Assembly (NCBI GenBank): GCA_028696365.1
Contig: JAQVHG010000098.1
Coordinates: 1-7,816, forward strand
Direction: 5' to 3'
From: Methanofollis sp.
GTDB taxonomy: Archaea; Halobacteriota; Methanomicrobia; Methanomicrobiales; Methanofollaceae
DNA: 7,816 bases
The notes below the pieces were generated by a model, which saw only the letters and a list, made by a program, of their open reading frames with translations, had not been told where the DNA came from and searched no databases. Shown here one piece after another: positions 1 through 6,365 of the stretch; within the stretch, counting starts at the first letter, position 1, and each line of letters opens with the position of its first letter. The translations under genes were made by a program, and so were the position numbers.

Positions 1-461
1 ACCGCCGGGGTGAGGGGCGGGTAGATGGTCTCCCCACATCCAGGGCAGACCTTCGCCACCTCGCCTCCTTTCTTCCAGACAGCGGGCTCGCCGCACCGTC
101 CACAGAACTGGGTCGTTTCGTCGAAGCGGACGAGTTGCACGGCCCGGCCGGCAACGGCAAGCGTCTCCTCGTCCACCTGACCGTAGAGGCTGCGCAACCG
201 GTGCGAGGTGAGCCCGACGGGGGCGGCCTCGGCCCTGAGGGCATAGAGAGAAATGTCTTCAAGGGCGCCGAGCAGGATGGCACCCGACGAGTCGGTGCCG
301 TCAGGGAGGGCCTGGAGAAAGGGCGAGCCGTCAGGGCCGCAGAAGACCTCACCGCCGCGGACGAGGACCCAGGCAACCTGGGCGGTCGCCGGGGGGTCGG
401 GGTGGAAGACGAGGCGCTCTACGGCAAAGTGCGGGACTGGCACGCGGTCATTCTCCGGCAT
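1..461 (-). CDS. nudC: NADH pyrophosphatase NudC-type, N-terminal part (runs off the left edge)
   Basis: NudC-type Nudix hydrolases cleave NAD(H) to NMN(H) and AMP in the cytosol (in some bacteria they also remove NAD caps from RNA). Translating the minus strand from the ATG at 461 gives about 153 residues with no stop up to the window edge. Residues ~10-115 look like the variable N-terminal domain. Residues 120-142 form the family's zinc ribbon, with Cys120, Cys123, Cys139 and Cys142 in the pattern FCGRCGEP...VCPGCGE, followed by TIYPPLTPAV, which matches the usual YPR-x-xPAV entry to the Nudix domain (Pro replaces the usual Arg). The catalytic Nudix box lies outside the window, so activity cannot be judged. 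The start lies inside the end of the upstream flavoprotein gene (14-base overlap) with only a weak AAGGT-like ribosome site, which suggests translational coupling. Confidence 0.86.
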   Translation of the reverse strand, partial: MPENDRVPVPHFAVERLVFHPDPPATAQVAWVLVRGGEVFCGPDGSPFLQALPDGTDSSGAILLGALEDISLYALRAEAAPVGLTSHRLRSLYGQVDEETLAVAGRAVQLVRFDETTQFCGRCGEPAVWKKGGEVAKVCPGCGETIYPPLTPA

Positions 462-1029
462 GGACCTTTTTCAGGAGCCAGGCCATGTTCCGCCCCAGGG
501 TCCGCATCGTCTCCAGCCCCTCGGCGTCCTCTTCCACCTCGCCCGGCCCAAGTCCGAGTCCGATATTCCAGTACGAGGAACCGATAGTGATCATCTCCGA
601 GATCCCGAAGAGGTGGTTGATAGTGTCGTAGGCATGGACGGCTCCGGCGCGGCGGGCGGCGACGACGGCCGCCCCGAGTTTGCGGGCGAACATGCTGTCG
701 TTTGCGATCGAGACAAACCCGGCGCGGTCGATGAGTGCCTTGGTCTCAGGGGAGACGTCGGCGAAATAGGTCGGCGAGCCGATGAGGATCCCGTCAGACT
801 CAGTCATCGCGGCGATGCAGTCGTTGACGATGTCGCTCTCGATGACGCACCGCCCGTCCTTCTTCTCGAAACATTTCATGCAGGCGGTGCAGCCGTGCAC
901 CGGTCGCCCGCCGATATGCACGAGGTCGGTCTCGACGCCCTCCTTCTCCAGTTCCAGCAGCACCTCTCGGAGGAGGCGGGCGGTGTTCCCGTCTTTGCGC
1001 GGGCTTCCGTTGAACGCCACGACTCTCAT
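448..1029 (-). CDS. Iron-sulfur flavoprotein (Isf-like, NADPH-dependent FMN reductase family)
   Basis: A 193-residue flavodoxin-fold protein. The N-terminal strand and phosphate-binding loop are at residues 6-16 (FNGSPRKDGNT). Cys47, Cys50, Cys53 and Cys61 form CX2CX2CX7C, the compact cysteine motif known to ligate the [4Fe-4S] cluster in Methanosarcina Isf. The FMN-site segment SPTYFADVSPETKALIDR is at ~85-102. Known Isf proteins are soluble electron carriers between ferredoxin and small acceptors (proposed roles include O2/H2O2 reduction in anaerobes). The physiological partner here is unknown. The length fits the family. The ATG at 1029 is preceded 9 bases upstream by GAGGGG. The stop overlaps the nudC start, so the two are very likely one transcript. 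The family is clear; the exact substrate is not. Confidence 0.9.
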   Translation of the reverse strand: MRVVAFNGSPRKDGNTARLLREVLLELEKEGVETDLVHIGGRPVHGCTACMKCFEKKDGRCVIESDIVNDCIAAMTESDGILIGSPTYFADVSPETKALIDRAGFVSIANDSMFARKLGAAVVAARRAGAVHAYDTINHLFGISEMITIGSSYWNIGLGLGPGEVEEDAEGLETMRTLGRNMAWLLKKVHAGE

Positions 1030-1035
1030 GATGAT

Positions 1036-1064
1036 CGTCCCCTCGCGTCCTCTCGTGATAAAGG
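1036..1064 (-). promoter_or_regulatory. Putative promoter and ribosome site of the flavoprotein-nudC unit
   Basis: On the minus strand a ctttatca segment (about 1056-1062) resembles a weak archaeal TATA box, and GAGGGG (1044-1039) sits 9 bases before the ATG at 1029. The TATA-like element is only ~30 bases from the start codon, which would give a very short leader that may not include the ribosome site. The real start of transcription may therefore be elsewhere. Confidence 0.3.
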
Positions 1065-1089
1065 CGTTGTGGCCCTAGGGGCCGAAGGG

Positions 1090-1139
1090 ATTTTTCAAGA
1101 GAAAGAAGGAAAAGATCGGGGGCCGCTTCGGCGCGGCCC
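1090..1139 (-). terminator. Possible GC hairpin plus pyrimidine tract terminator
   Basis: A 7-bp perfect stem (GGGCCGC at 1120-1126, GCGGCCC at 1133-1139) closes a 6-base loop. Read on the minus strand it is followed by a T/C-rich stretch (about 1115-1090). It lies between the aldo/keto reductase gene and the flavoprotein promoter, where a transcript stop would insulate the two units. It is ~410 bases past the reductase stop, so the assignment is tentative. Confidence 0.35.
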
Positions 1140-1378
1140 GCACGATTTGATCGCTACTACGAGATACGACAGGTTCTATGAACTCATGTAGTTTTCAGGG
1201 AATTCTATCGTTTTGAACCGCAGCCTCCAGACCATCCATACGATCTACAGATGTCAGAGGAGACCGCCGATAGAGAGATTGTCTGCGTAATATATGCCCC
1301 TGCCGATATGATTCGGCCCCCTCATTCTCAGGTCTGGTGCATGTTGAGGTGGAAAAAGAGGGCTTTTGGTTCGAGTAT

Positions 1379-1396
1379 GATTCAACCGCCGTCCCC
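1379..1396 (+). repeat. Spacer repeat GATTCAACCRCCKTCCCC, copy 1
   Basis: The 18 bases GATTCAACCGCCGTCCCC match a second segment at 7177-7194 at 16 of 18 positions. In both places the segment ends in a C-run that can pair with a G-run downstream. The function is unknown; it may be a fragment of a larger dispersed element. Confidence 0.45.
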
Positions 1397-1403
1397 AGAC
1401 CAC

Positions 1404-1525
1404 CGGGATGGCGATAGGGGTGGGAAGGCACTATCAATGACCATGAAGAGAGTATTGCCGTCCACGACCTATCGTGTCGCGGGGGGACCGGGGGGCACCC
1501 ACCCCCCGCAGAGATAGCCATCCCG
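1404..1525. repeat. Nested inverted repeats (outer stem 9 bp)
   Basis: CGGGATGGC at 1404-1412 is perfectly complementary to GCCATCCCG at 1517-1525, and a few further pairs are possible inside after one mismatch. The enclosed ~104 bases contain a second GC-rich stem (1479-1509) and a small CACGA/TCGTG hairpin (about 1463-1476). A closing stem around inner hairpins resembles a folded RNA. There is no known family match that I can name. Confidence 0.45.
1479..1509. repeat. GC-rich inverted repeat, 8-bp stem
   Basis: GCGGGGGG (1479-1486) pairs perfectly with CCCCCCGC (1502-1509) around a 15-base loop that itself contains another G-run. No T-run follows closely on either strand, so it is not a classical terminator. 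The right arm overlaps the start of dispersed-repeat copy A. Confidence 0.5.
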
Positions 1526-1551
1526 AGCATTTCTACAGAGCCAGAAATTTT
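1502..1551 (+). repeat. Dispersed intergenic repeat, copy A
   Basis: Core GAGCATTTCTACAGAGCC (1525-1542) differs from the consensus GAGGATTTCTACAGAGCC at one base. Upstream it shares CCCCCGC-AGAGA and a 10-base spacer with copy C, so the similarity extends about 45 bases with one gap. ATTTCT (1529-1534) and AGAAAT (1543-1548) form a 6-bp hairpin, followed by TTTTA. The copy abuts and overlaps the stop codon of the minus-strand reductase gene. Confidence 0.6.
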
Positions 1552-2692
1552 ACCGATCCATCTCGTCCTCAAAGAGAGCGACGGCCTTCTTGAGCACCGC
1601 TGGGATCTCGATCCCCTGCGGGCAGAGGGAGAGGCACATCCCGCACTCGGTGCACCATGAGGCCGCCCCGCCCTCGCCGAGGAGGGAGCGGTAGAAGAAC
1701 TTAGCATACGCGGGGTCGTCGTAGAGCGCGGCATTGTTCACTTGGGCAAAGCACTCGGGGATGTTCACCTTGCATGGGCAGGGCATGCAGTAGTGGCACC
1801 CGGTGCACGGGACCGCGAGTCGCGCCTCGTACACCTTCCGCACCCTCTCGACGACTCTGTGCTCCTCGGGCGAGAGTGTGCCTGGGCGGACGGTTGCCGC
1901 GACCCTGAGGTTCTCGTCGAGTTCCTCCGTCGTCCCCATCCCTGAGAGGACGGTCGTCACCTCGGAATGGTCGAGAACCCATCTGAGTCCCCATTCGGCG
2001 GGGCTCCGGCGCACCGGGGCGGCCGCAAAGATCTCTTCCACTTCTGCCGGGGGCCTGCGACCAAGGAGACCGCCCCGCAGGGGTTCCATCACGACGACGG
2101 CAAGCCCCTTCTTTGCGGCATAGCGGATCCCTTCGGTCCCGGCCTGGTAGTGTTCATCCAGGTAGTTGTACTGGACCTGGCAGAGGTCCCAGGCATAGGC
2201 GTCGACGATCGTCCTGAAGGTCGAGAGGTCGTCGTGGAACGAGAACCCGGCGTACCTGATCCTCCCGTCGGCCTTTGCCTCGTCGAGGAAGGTGTCGACC
2301 TCGAGGTCCCAGAGCCGGTTCCACCGCCGTCTGGTAAGGGCATGGACCAGGTAGGCGTCGAGGTGGTCGGTGCCAAGGCGGCGGAGTTGTTCGTCGAGGT
2401 AGCGGTCCATGTCTTCGCGGCTCTCCACCTTCCAGGACGGGAGTTTGGTCGCAAGGAAGGCCCGCTCGCGGTAGCCGTCGGCCAGGGCGAGCCCGACGAT
2501 CCTCTCGCTCTCGCCGTCGTGGTACGGCCAGGCGGTATCGATATAGGTGGCCCCGCCGTCGATCGCCGCCCTGATCAGGGCGACGGCCGCGGCTTCGTCC
2601 ACCTTGCCGTCAGGGGTCTCTGGCAGGCGCATGCACCCCATGCCGAGGGCGGGGAGGGGTTCTCCGGATGACGGGATCTCACGATAGAACAT
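1550..2692 (-). CDS. Aldo/keto reductase with C-terminal ferredoxin-like 4Fe-4S region
   Basis: A 380-residue cytosolic oxidoreductase. Residues 1-~285 are an aldo/keto reductase TIM barrel. The expected catalytic tetrad is visible as Asp52, Tyr57, Lys83 (ATKLPSW) and His117 (YLVHAL), and the N-terminal LGMGCMRLPE strand supports the ATG at 2692. The tail carries two cysteine clusters: Cys296, Cys299, Cys302 and Cys305 (with an extra Cys307), then Cys347, Cys350, Cys353 and Cys357 in the ferredoxin pattern CTECGMCLSLCPQG. These probably bind two [4Fe-4S] clusters. This fused architecture is common in anaerobes and methanogens; the physiological carbonyl substrate and electron donor are unknown. 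A short AGGATG lies directly before the start. It is separated from its neighbours by spacers of ~520 and ~550 bases and is probably monocistronic. Confidence 0.93.
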   Translation of the reverse strand: MFYREIPSSGEPLPALGMGCMRLPETPDGKVDEAAAVALIRAAIDGGATYIDTAWPYHDGESERIVGLALADGYRERAFLATKLPSWKVESREDMDRYLDEQLRRLGTDHLDAYLVHALTRRRWNRLWDLEVDTFLDEAKADGRIRYAGFSFHDDLSTFRTIVDAYAWDLCQVQYNYLDEHYQAGTEGIRYAAKKGLAVVVMEPLRGGLLGRRPPAEVEEIFAAAPVRRSPAEWGLRWVLDHSEVTTVLSGMGTTEELDENLRVAATVRPGTLSPEEHRVVERVRKVYEARLAVPCTGCHYCMPCPCKVNIPECFAQVNNAALYDDPAYAKFFYRSLLGEGGAASWCTECGMCLSLCPQGIEIPAVLKKAVALFEDEMDR

Positions 2693-2886
2693 CTCATCCT
2701 ACTCTGTCGGCCTCGAAGAATTCACTGCCGGTCTTCGCCTGCAAAAATGGGCTGCACGAGGACTCGCCGCAGGGAGGCCACGAAGACGGCAGAGACCTGG
2801 TTCCCGCACAGGAGGAAACTCCATAGATCTCTCAAGCGCAGTCTTCTGATCACGTACCTTCCCACATCCTCGCGCCGGAGGGTGCA

Positions 2887-2931
2887 CCCCGCCAGAGAGG
2901 ACCTCCAGAGGATTTCTACACAGCCATTTTT
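2887..2931 (+). repeat. Dispersed intergenic repeat, copy B
   Basis: Core GAGGATTTCTACACAGCC (2908-2925) differs from the consensus at one position. Upstream, CCCCGCCAGAGAG (2887-2899) is identical to the corresponding part of copy C, with an 8-base spacer before the core (9 in C). The core is followed by ATTTTT. Function unknown. Confidence 0.65.
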
Positions 2932-2945
2932 AGAGAGCCTCTGGA
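2904..2945. repeat. Inverted repeat bracketing repeat copy B
   Basis: TCCAGAGG (2904-2911) is perfectly complementary to CCTCTGGA (2938-2945). The 26-base loop contains the TTTCTACACAGCC core and its T-run. The hairpin may be a regulatory or transcript-end structure. Confidence 0.5.
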
Positions 2946-3187
2946 CCCCAGTACAGAGGAAGCCGCGTCCCCTTCGCCCTCCACAATAATCTTCCATCCG
3001 GTATGCCCGAGGCATCCATTCACTCACTTCATGACGCCGTTCTTCAGGGCGCGCGCACTCCCCCTGCTCCCGGGGCTCGCCGCCCCCCACACCAGAACTC
3101 CCGGCCCTGGTCGCCATCGATAGTCCTGCCCATGTTCGTCAGGAGAACGAGAAATCCAGTCAATCCAACCATTCCATAAAAGTCTCA

Positions 3188-3235
3188 AGATATATGTGAG
3201 TGGAAGACAATCTCCCCATATCGAAGAAAGGAGAG
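3188..3235 (+). promoter_or_regulatory. Promoter and ribosome site of the 617-residue gene / larC operon
   Basis: A TATA-like agatatatgt (about 3189-3198) lies where an archaeal TATA box would direct transcription from about 3218. A clear purine-rich ribosome site AAGGAGAG (3228-3235) sits 7 bases before the ATG at 3243. Together they support the chosen start and a leader of roughly 25 bases. Confidence 0.65.
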
Positions 3236-3242
3236 AGACGAC

Positions 3243-5096
3243 ATGACAGACACACACGAAAAAGACAAAGTCATCTTTGCAGCGACGATGGCCTCGACCT
3301 TCGAGCCAGACCTGATGACCAACGACAAACTTGAAGCCGCGACAAAAGGGCACGGGTCCCTGGTGATCCCGGTCTATGCCGCGGCGAACTCGATCGCCGA
3401 AGACCTCTTCTGCTCGATCGCCGGGCCCGAGATGAGCCTGATGGGGCGCATGACCGTGGTGGACGCCGCCGCCGGGGAACTGCCTCTGGATATGGTCGTC
3501 GAGAAAGCAGTGCGTGAGGCGAAAAATGCCGGGGCCGAACCTGCAAACGCCGCTCTCATCGTGGCGGCGCTCGCCTACTTCTCGGGCTCCTGCGCCAGAT
3601 CAGGCGTCCCGCTCGGCAACCGGAAACTCGGGGCCATCGCACGGATTCACGCTGGGGCGGCACGGACCAGTGCGATCGCCCTTGTCACCGGCAAGTCCAC
3701 CCACCGGATCCAGGCGTTCCCTGCTTATATGGCCATCTACGAGGCCCTAGCCGAGAAGAAACTCACCAAAGTCGACGGCTCGGTCCTCCCGCCCTTTATC
3801 TCAGGGGGGACCATCTATGGCCACTCAGCCCTCGGTGAAGACTACAACATCCCAGAACTCGCATACAACGCCGCAAAGGTCGGGACCGAAGCGATGATGG
3901 AGAGCATGGCTGGCGCCGGGATCACACCCCTCGCCCTCTGGCCGGCCCTCATCGGGGCCGCAGTGACGATGGAGATCGTCCACCCCGACGCCATCCTCGG
4001 CGAAGAGTTCGGGAAGTTCGGGCGCGTCGACTCGTCGTACCTTGCGGGCAAGGGTGCCAGGGACGCTGCCGGCTTGCCTGAAAAACTCCACATCAGAGGG
4101 ACACACGAGGAATACGACACCGCCAAGGTGATCGGTGACTTCGGGCTGATCCTCAAGGACATCGGCGGCCCCTCAGTCATCGGGTCGATGGCCCTCTCTG
4201 AGATTTTCGCCGGCTTCGAGGAGTCATCGTCTATCGGAGCCGGATTCTCAGGCGGCCCAGTCAACCCACCCCTCGGCCACCTTGCAGGTGACTGTGTCCC
4301 GGCCCTCAGGCTCCTGATGCAACACCAGGGCGACGTCTTTGCCGTCGCTAAAGTGATCCACGACTACAAGATGGACGCCTTCATCGACCCCGAACTGGCC
4401 CTCTGCAGTCTCAACACCATCACAAGAAAGGCCGAACAGGTGAGCCGCGGCAAGGTCACCAAGGCCTGCATCCTTGCGTCAGAAAGCGTGCGGGACCGCG
4501 CGATCTACCGGCGGGCCGCCCACACCTACGACATCATCAAGGGCGGGCAGACCGTCGCCGACGCCACCCGGATCCTCGACGAGGAGAGACTAGACTATGT
4601 TGAAAAGCGTGGTTCGGCGATCCTCTCGGGCTTCACCGGTCGAAAGGTTGCCTTGAAGTTCACCGCGATCAAGCCCCACGGTCGCCGGACAGACAAGTTC
4701 ACCGCACGCTACTGGGGTTTTGACTCCAATGTCTCGTATGACGTCTCCATCGATGAGAAAAAGTATCATGTCGAGAACCTCAGCGGGAAGGAAGTGCCGG
4801 CCTTCGCCCTCGAAGGGAAAAACCGCGACGATCCAGACTGGCCGGTCGCCCTCTTCTGCGGGTCCATCCTGAGCCAGGAACTCCAGTACATCGGGCACAC
4901 AATCATCAACATCACCGTGCCCGCGGCGGTCGCGGCCCTCATTGGTATGGAGGCAAAAGAGGCTGCAAAAGGGGCCGAAGACGGCGCCTTCCTCACCCGT
5001 GCCATTCCTGGCGCCGACGAAAAAGCCCTTGATGTGGCAAAACTTGCACAGCGGGTCTATGCAAAGATCAACGAACCCTTCCCGCCTGCCGCATGA
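3243..5096 (+). CDS. Conserved-looking protein of unknown function, coupled to LarC
   Basis: A 617-residue protein whose family I do not recognise. It has no signal peptide, no clear membrane segment and no CxxC clusters (cysteines are scattered: 57, 117, 351, 388, 409, 539), so a soluble cytosolic enzyme is likely. Segments that look like active-site or ligand loops are SGSCARSGVPLGNRKLGA (114-131), GGTIYGHSALGEDYN (188-202), HPDAILGEEFGKFG (247-260), IGAGFSGGPVNPPLGHLAGD (331-350) and QYIGHTIINITVP (548-560). A possible domain change falls near 400-450, where a charged helical stretch precedes a more beta-like C-terminal part. The start is fixed by a strong ribosome site and TATA box. The stop overlaps the larC start (ATGA), so the two proteins are made together. 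LarA racemase motifs are not visible. A role linked to a nickel-pincer cofactor is inference from context. Confidence 0.9.
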   Translation: MTDTHEKDKVIFAATMASTFEPDLMTNDKLEAATKGHGSLVIPVYAAANSIAEDLFCSIAGPEMSLMGRMTVVDAAAGELPLDMVVEKAVREAKNAGAEPANAALIVAALAYFSGSCARSGVPLGNRKLGAIARIHAGAARTSAIALVTGKSTHRIQAFPAYMAIYEALAEKKLTKVDGSVLPPFISGGTIYGHSALGEDYNIPELAYNAAKVGTEAMMESMAGAGITPLALWPALIGAAVTMEIVHPDAILGEEFGKFGRVDSSYLAGKGARDAAGLPEKLHIRGTHEEYDTAKVIGDFGLILKDIGGPSVIGSMALSEIFAGFEESSSIGAGFSGGPVNPPLGHLAGDCVPALRLLMQHQGDVFAVAKVIHDYKMDAFIDPELALCSLNTITRKAEQVSRGKVTKACILASESVRDRAIYRRAAHTYDIIKGGQTVADATRILDEERLDYVEKRGSAILSGFTGRKVALKFTAIKPHGRRTDKFTARYWGFDSNVSYDVSIDEKKYHVENLSGKEVPAFALEGKNRDDPDWPVALFCGSILSQELQYIGHTIINITVPAAVAALIGMEAKEAAKGAEDGAFLTRAIPGADEKALDVAKLAQRVYAKINEPFPPAA

Positions 5097-6322
5097 AGGC
5101 GCTGCTCATCGACCCAAGGGTGGGAGGGGTTGCGGGCGATATGCTCACCGCCGCCCTCGTCGACCTCACAGGTCTGACACACCCCCTCTTCTCTCTTGCG
5201 GGGGCGATCGCCACCCTGCCCAGATGTGCAGCCTTCGACATCGCGGTCACCGAGACCGAGCGCGGGATCAGGGCAAAGAAACTCAGGATCATGCTCCTCG
5301 AGGAGCAGGCCGGGTCTGACGGCGACCTGGCGGCGGCGATGGAGGAGGTGATCGAGAGGGTCGGGCTCTCCAGCGAGGCGGCGGCGACAGCCAGGGCTGT
5401 CCTGACAGACCTGGTCGAGGCCGAACGGCGGCTACACCCCTCGGGGTTCTCTCGCCACGCCGTTGCCTCGACCGACACGATCTTCGATATCCTGGGGCCT
5501 CTTCTCTTAATAGAGAAAGCTGGGCTGTGGGGCTGTCCAATATATGCAACGCCCCCGGCCCTTGGCGGCGGAATAGTCATGACCGGGGAAGGAGCGGTCG
5601 GCGGCCCGGCCCCAGCCGCGCTTGAGATCTGTGCCAGGCACCACCTCCCGGTCTCAGAGAGTGCGCTCGGCATGGAACTCACCACCCCGACCGGCGCTGC
5701 CCTCCTTGCCAATCTCGCAATCGTCGCAGATTATTTCCCAGCGATGGTCCCGTCCCGCATCGGGTATGGGGCGGGCACTCGTGAGCACGCCGGGCGGCAC
5801 AACCTCCTGCGGGTCGTCGAAGGGGAGGTCGGCGATCTGGTGGACGAGCGGATCGTGATCCTAGAGACCAACCTCGACGACGTCACCGGGGAGACGATCG
5901 GCTACACCTTCGAGCGCCTCTTTGCGGCCGGGGCGGTGGACGTCTATATCACCCCTGCAATCGGGAAGAAGCACCGGCCGGTGCAGGTGCTCTCAGTGAT
6001 CACCGATCATGCCCGGTACCAAGACCTGATCAGGATCCTGATGGACGAGACAGGGACGCTCGGAGTGAGGGTGCGCGAGGAACCGCGGCTCGTCGCCGAT
6101 AGGTCACGAGAGGCGGTGGAGGTCGTGGTGGCCGGGCAGACCTTCCAGGTGCGGGTGAAGACCTCCCGTACATGCGGGCGGCTGGTGGCTATTAAGCCCG
6201 AATTCGAGGACATGAAGGAGATTGCCCTCACCCTCGGCTTGCCCTTCAGGGCGGTAGCCGAGAAGGTGCACCGGCAACTCCCTGGTCTCAGAGAGGAGGC
6301 GGAGAAGCCTCGCACCTCCTGA
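5093..6322 (+). CDS. larC: Nickel pincer cofactor biosynthesis protein LarC
   Basis: LarC is the CTP-dependent nickel insertase that makes the final nickel-pincer nucleotide (NPN) cofactor of LarA-type enzymes. The 409-residue protein shows the family landmarks in order: GGVAGDM at 11-17 (family usually GxSGDM); STDTIFDILG at 126-135, corresponding to the usual HEVGAVDSIVDIVG; ELTTPTGAALL at 195-205; ETNLDDVTGE at 258-267; GKKHRP at 291-296; and ETGTLGVRVRE at 319-329. Both LarC halves are in one frame, unlike Lactiplantibacillus plantarum, where a frameshift joins LarC1 and LarC2. The first ATG lies in the ATGA overlap with the upstream gene and has no ribosome site before it (the preceding bases are pyrimidine-rich), so translation probably depends on reinitiation. 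LarB and LarE are not in the window. The divergent N-terminal motifs suggest a distant subgroup. Confidence 0.87.
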   Translation: MKALLIDPRVGGVAGDMLTAALVDLTGLTHPLFSLAGAIATLPRCAAFDIAVTETERGIRAKKLRIMLLEEQAGSDGDLAAAMEEVIERVGLSSEAAATARAVLTDLVEAERRLHPSGFSRHAVASTDTIFDILGPLLLIEKAGLWGCPIYATPPALGGGIVMTGEGAVGGPAPAALEICARHHLPVSESALGMELTTPTGAALLANLAIVADYFPAMVPSRIGYGAGTREHAGRHNLLRVVEGEVGDLVDERIVILETNLDDVTGETIGYTFERLFAAGAVDVYITPAIGKKHRPVQVLSVITDHARYQDLIRILMDETGTLGVRVREEPRLVADRSREAVEVVVAGQTFQVRVKTSRTCGRLVAIKPEFEDMKEIALTLGLPFRAVAEKVHRQLPGLREEAEKPRTS

Positions 6323-6335
6323 AGGCACCTACAGA

Positions 6336-6346
6336 GTAATATATGA
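6336..6346 (+). promoter_or_regulatory. Promoter of the lipoprotein gene, probably leaderless transcript
   Basis: gtaatatatga (6336-6346) is a good archaeal TATA-like box centred about 25 bases before the ATG at 6366, which places the transcript start at or next to the start codon. No Shine-Dalgarno-like sequence is seen before that ATG, in agreement with a leaderless mRNA. The box lies in the 43-base gap after larC, so the lipoprotein gene has its own promoter. Confidence 0.6.
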
Positions 6347-6365
6347 CGGCACCGTACCGGGAAAT

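Larger units (their letters stand above)
1140..1549. other. Gene-free spacer with structured repeats
   Basis: I see no convincing gene on either strand. Open frames here encode low-complexity Ser/Arg/Pro-rich shadows and lack ribosome sites. The stretch is more AT-rich than its neighbours up to about 1380 and then becomes hairpin-rich. It holds an 18-base segment that recurs near 7180, nested inverted repeats between 1404 and 1525, and copy A of the dispersed repeat next to the reductase stop codon. It could be the 3' untranslated region of the reductase transcript, a small structured RNA, or decayed mobile DNA. Confidence 0.5.
2693..3187. other. Long spacer between divergent genes
   Basis: About 500 bases with no supportable gene. 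Frames on both strands give Arg-rich translations without recognisable domains. The stretch must contain the reductase promoter (minus strand; a T-run at about 2744-2751 is the only weak TATA-like candidate) and, at its right end, the promoter of the 617-residue gene. It contains copy B of the dispersed repeat within an 8-bp hairpin. Confidence 0.5.

Noticed and set aside
253..1191. 312-codon plus-strand open frame across the flavoprotein and nudC genes
   Set aside because: It is antisense to two genes with clear family motifs; its translation is Arg/Gly/Asp-rich without any domain, as expected for the opposite strand of GC-rich coding DNA.
1368..1380. GGTTCGA, resembling the T-loop of a tRNA
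   Set aside because: No acceptor stem, anticodon arm or D-loop can be placed around it.
1251..1517. 88-codon plus-strand open frame in the 1140-1549 spacer
   Set aside because: The frame runs through hairpin-forming G/C runs, ends in a Gly/Pro tract derived from them, and shows no ribosome site or motif.
1967..2671. 234-codon plus-strand open frame inside the aldo/keto reductase gene
   Set aside because: It lies wholly antisense to a gene with an intact catalytic tetrad and ferredoxin clusters; no independent motif or ribosome site.
2722..3117. 131-codon minus-strand open frame in the divergent spacer
   Set aside because: Arg/Gly-rich composition without domain similarity, crosses the dispersed repeat and its hairpin, and lacks a ribosome site.
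5093..6322. Programmed frameshift in larC
   Set aside because: The gene reads through in one frame with both N- and C-terminal LarC landmarks, so no frameshift is required.
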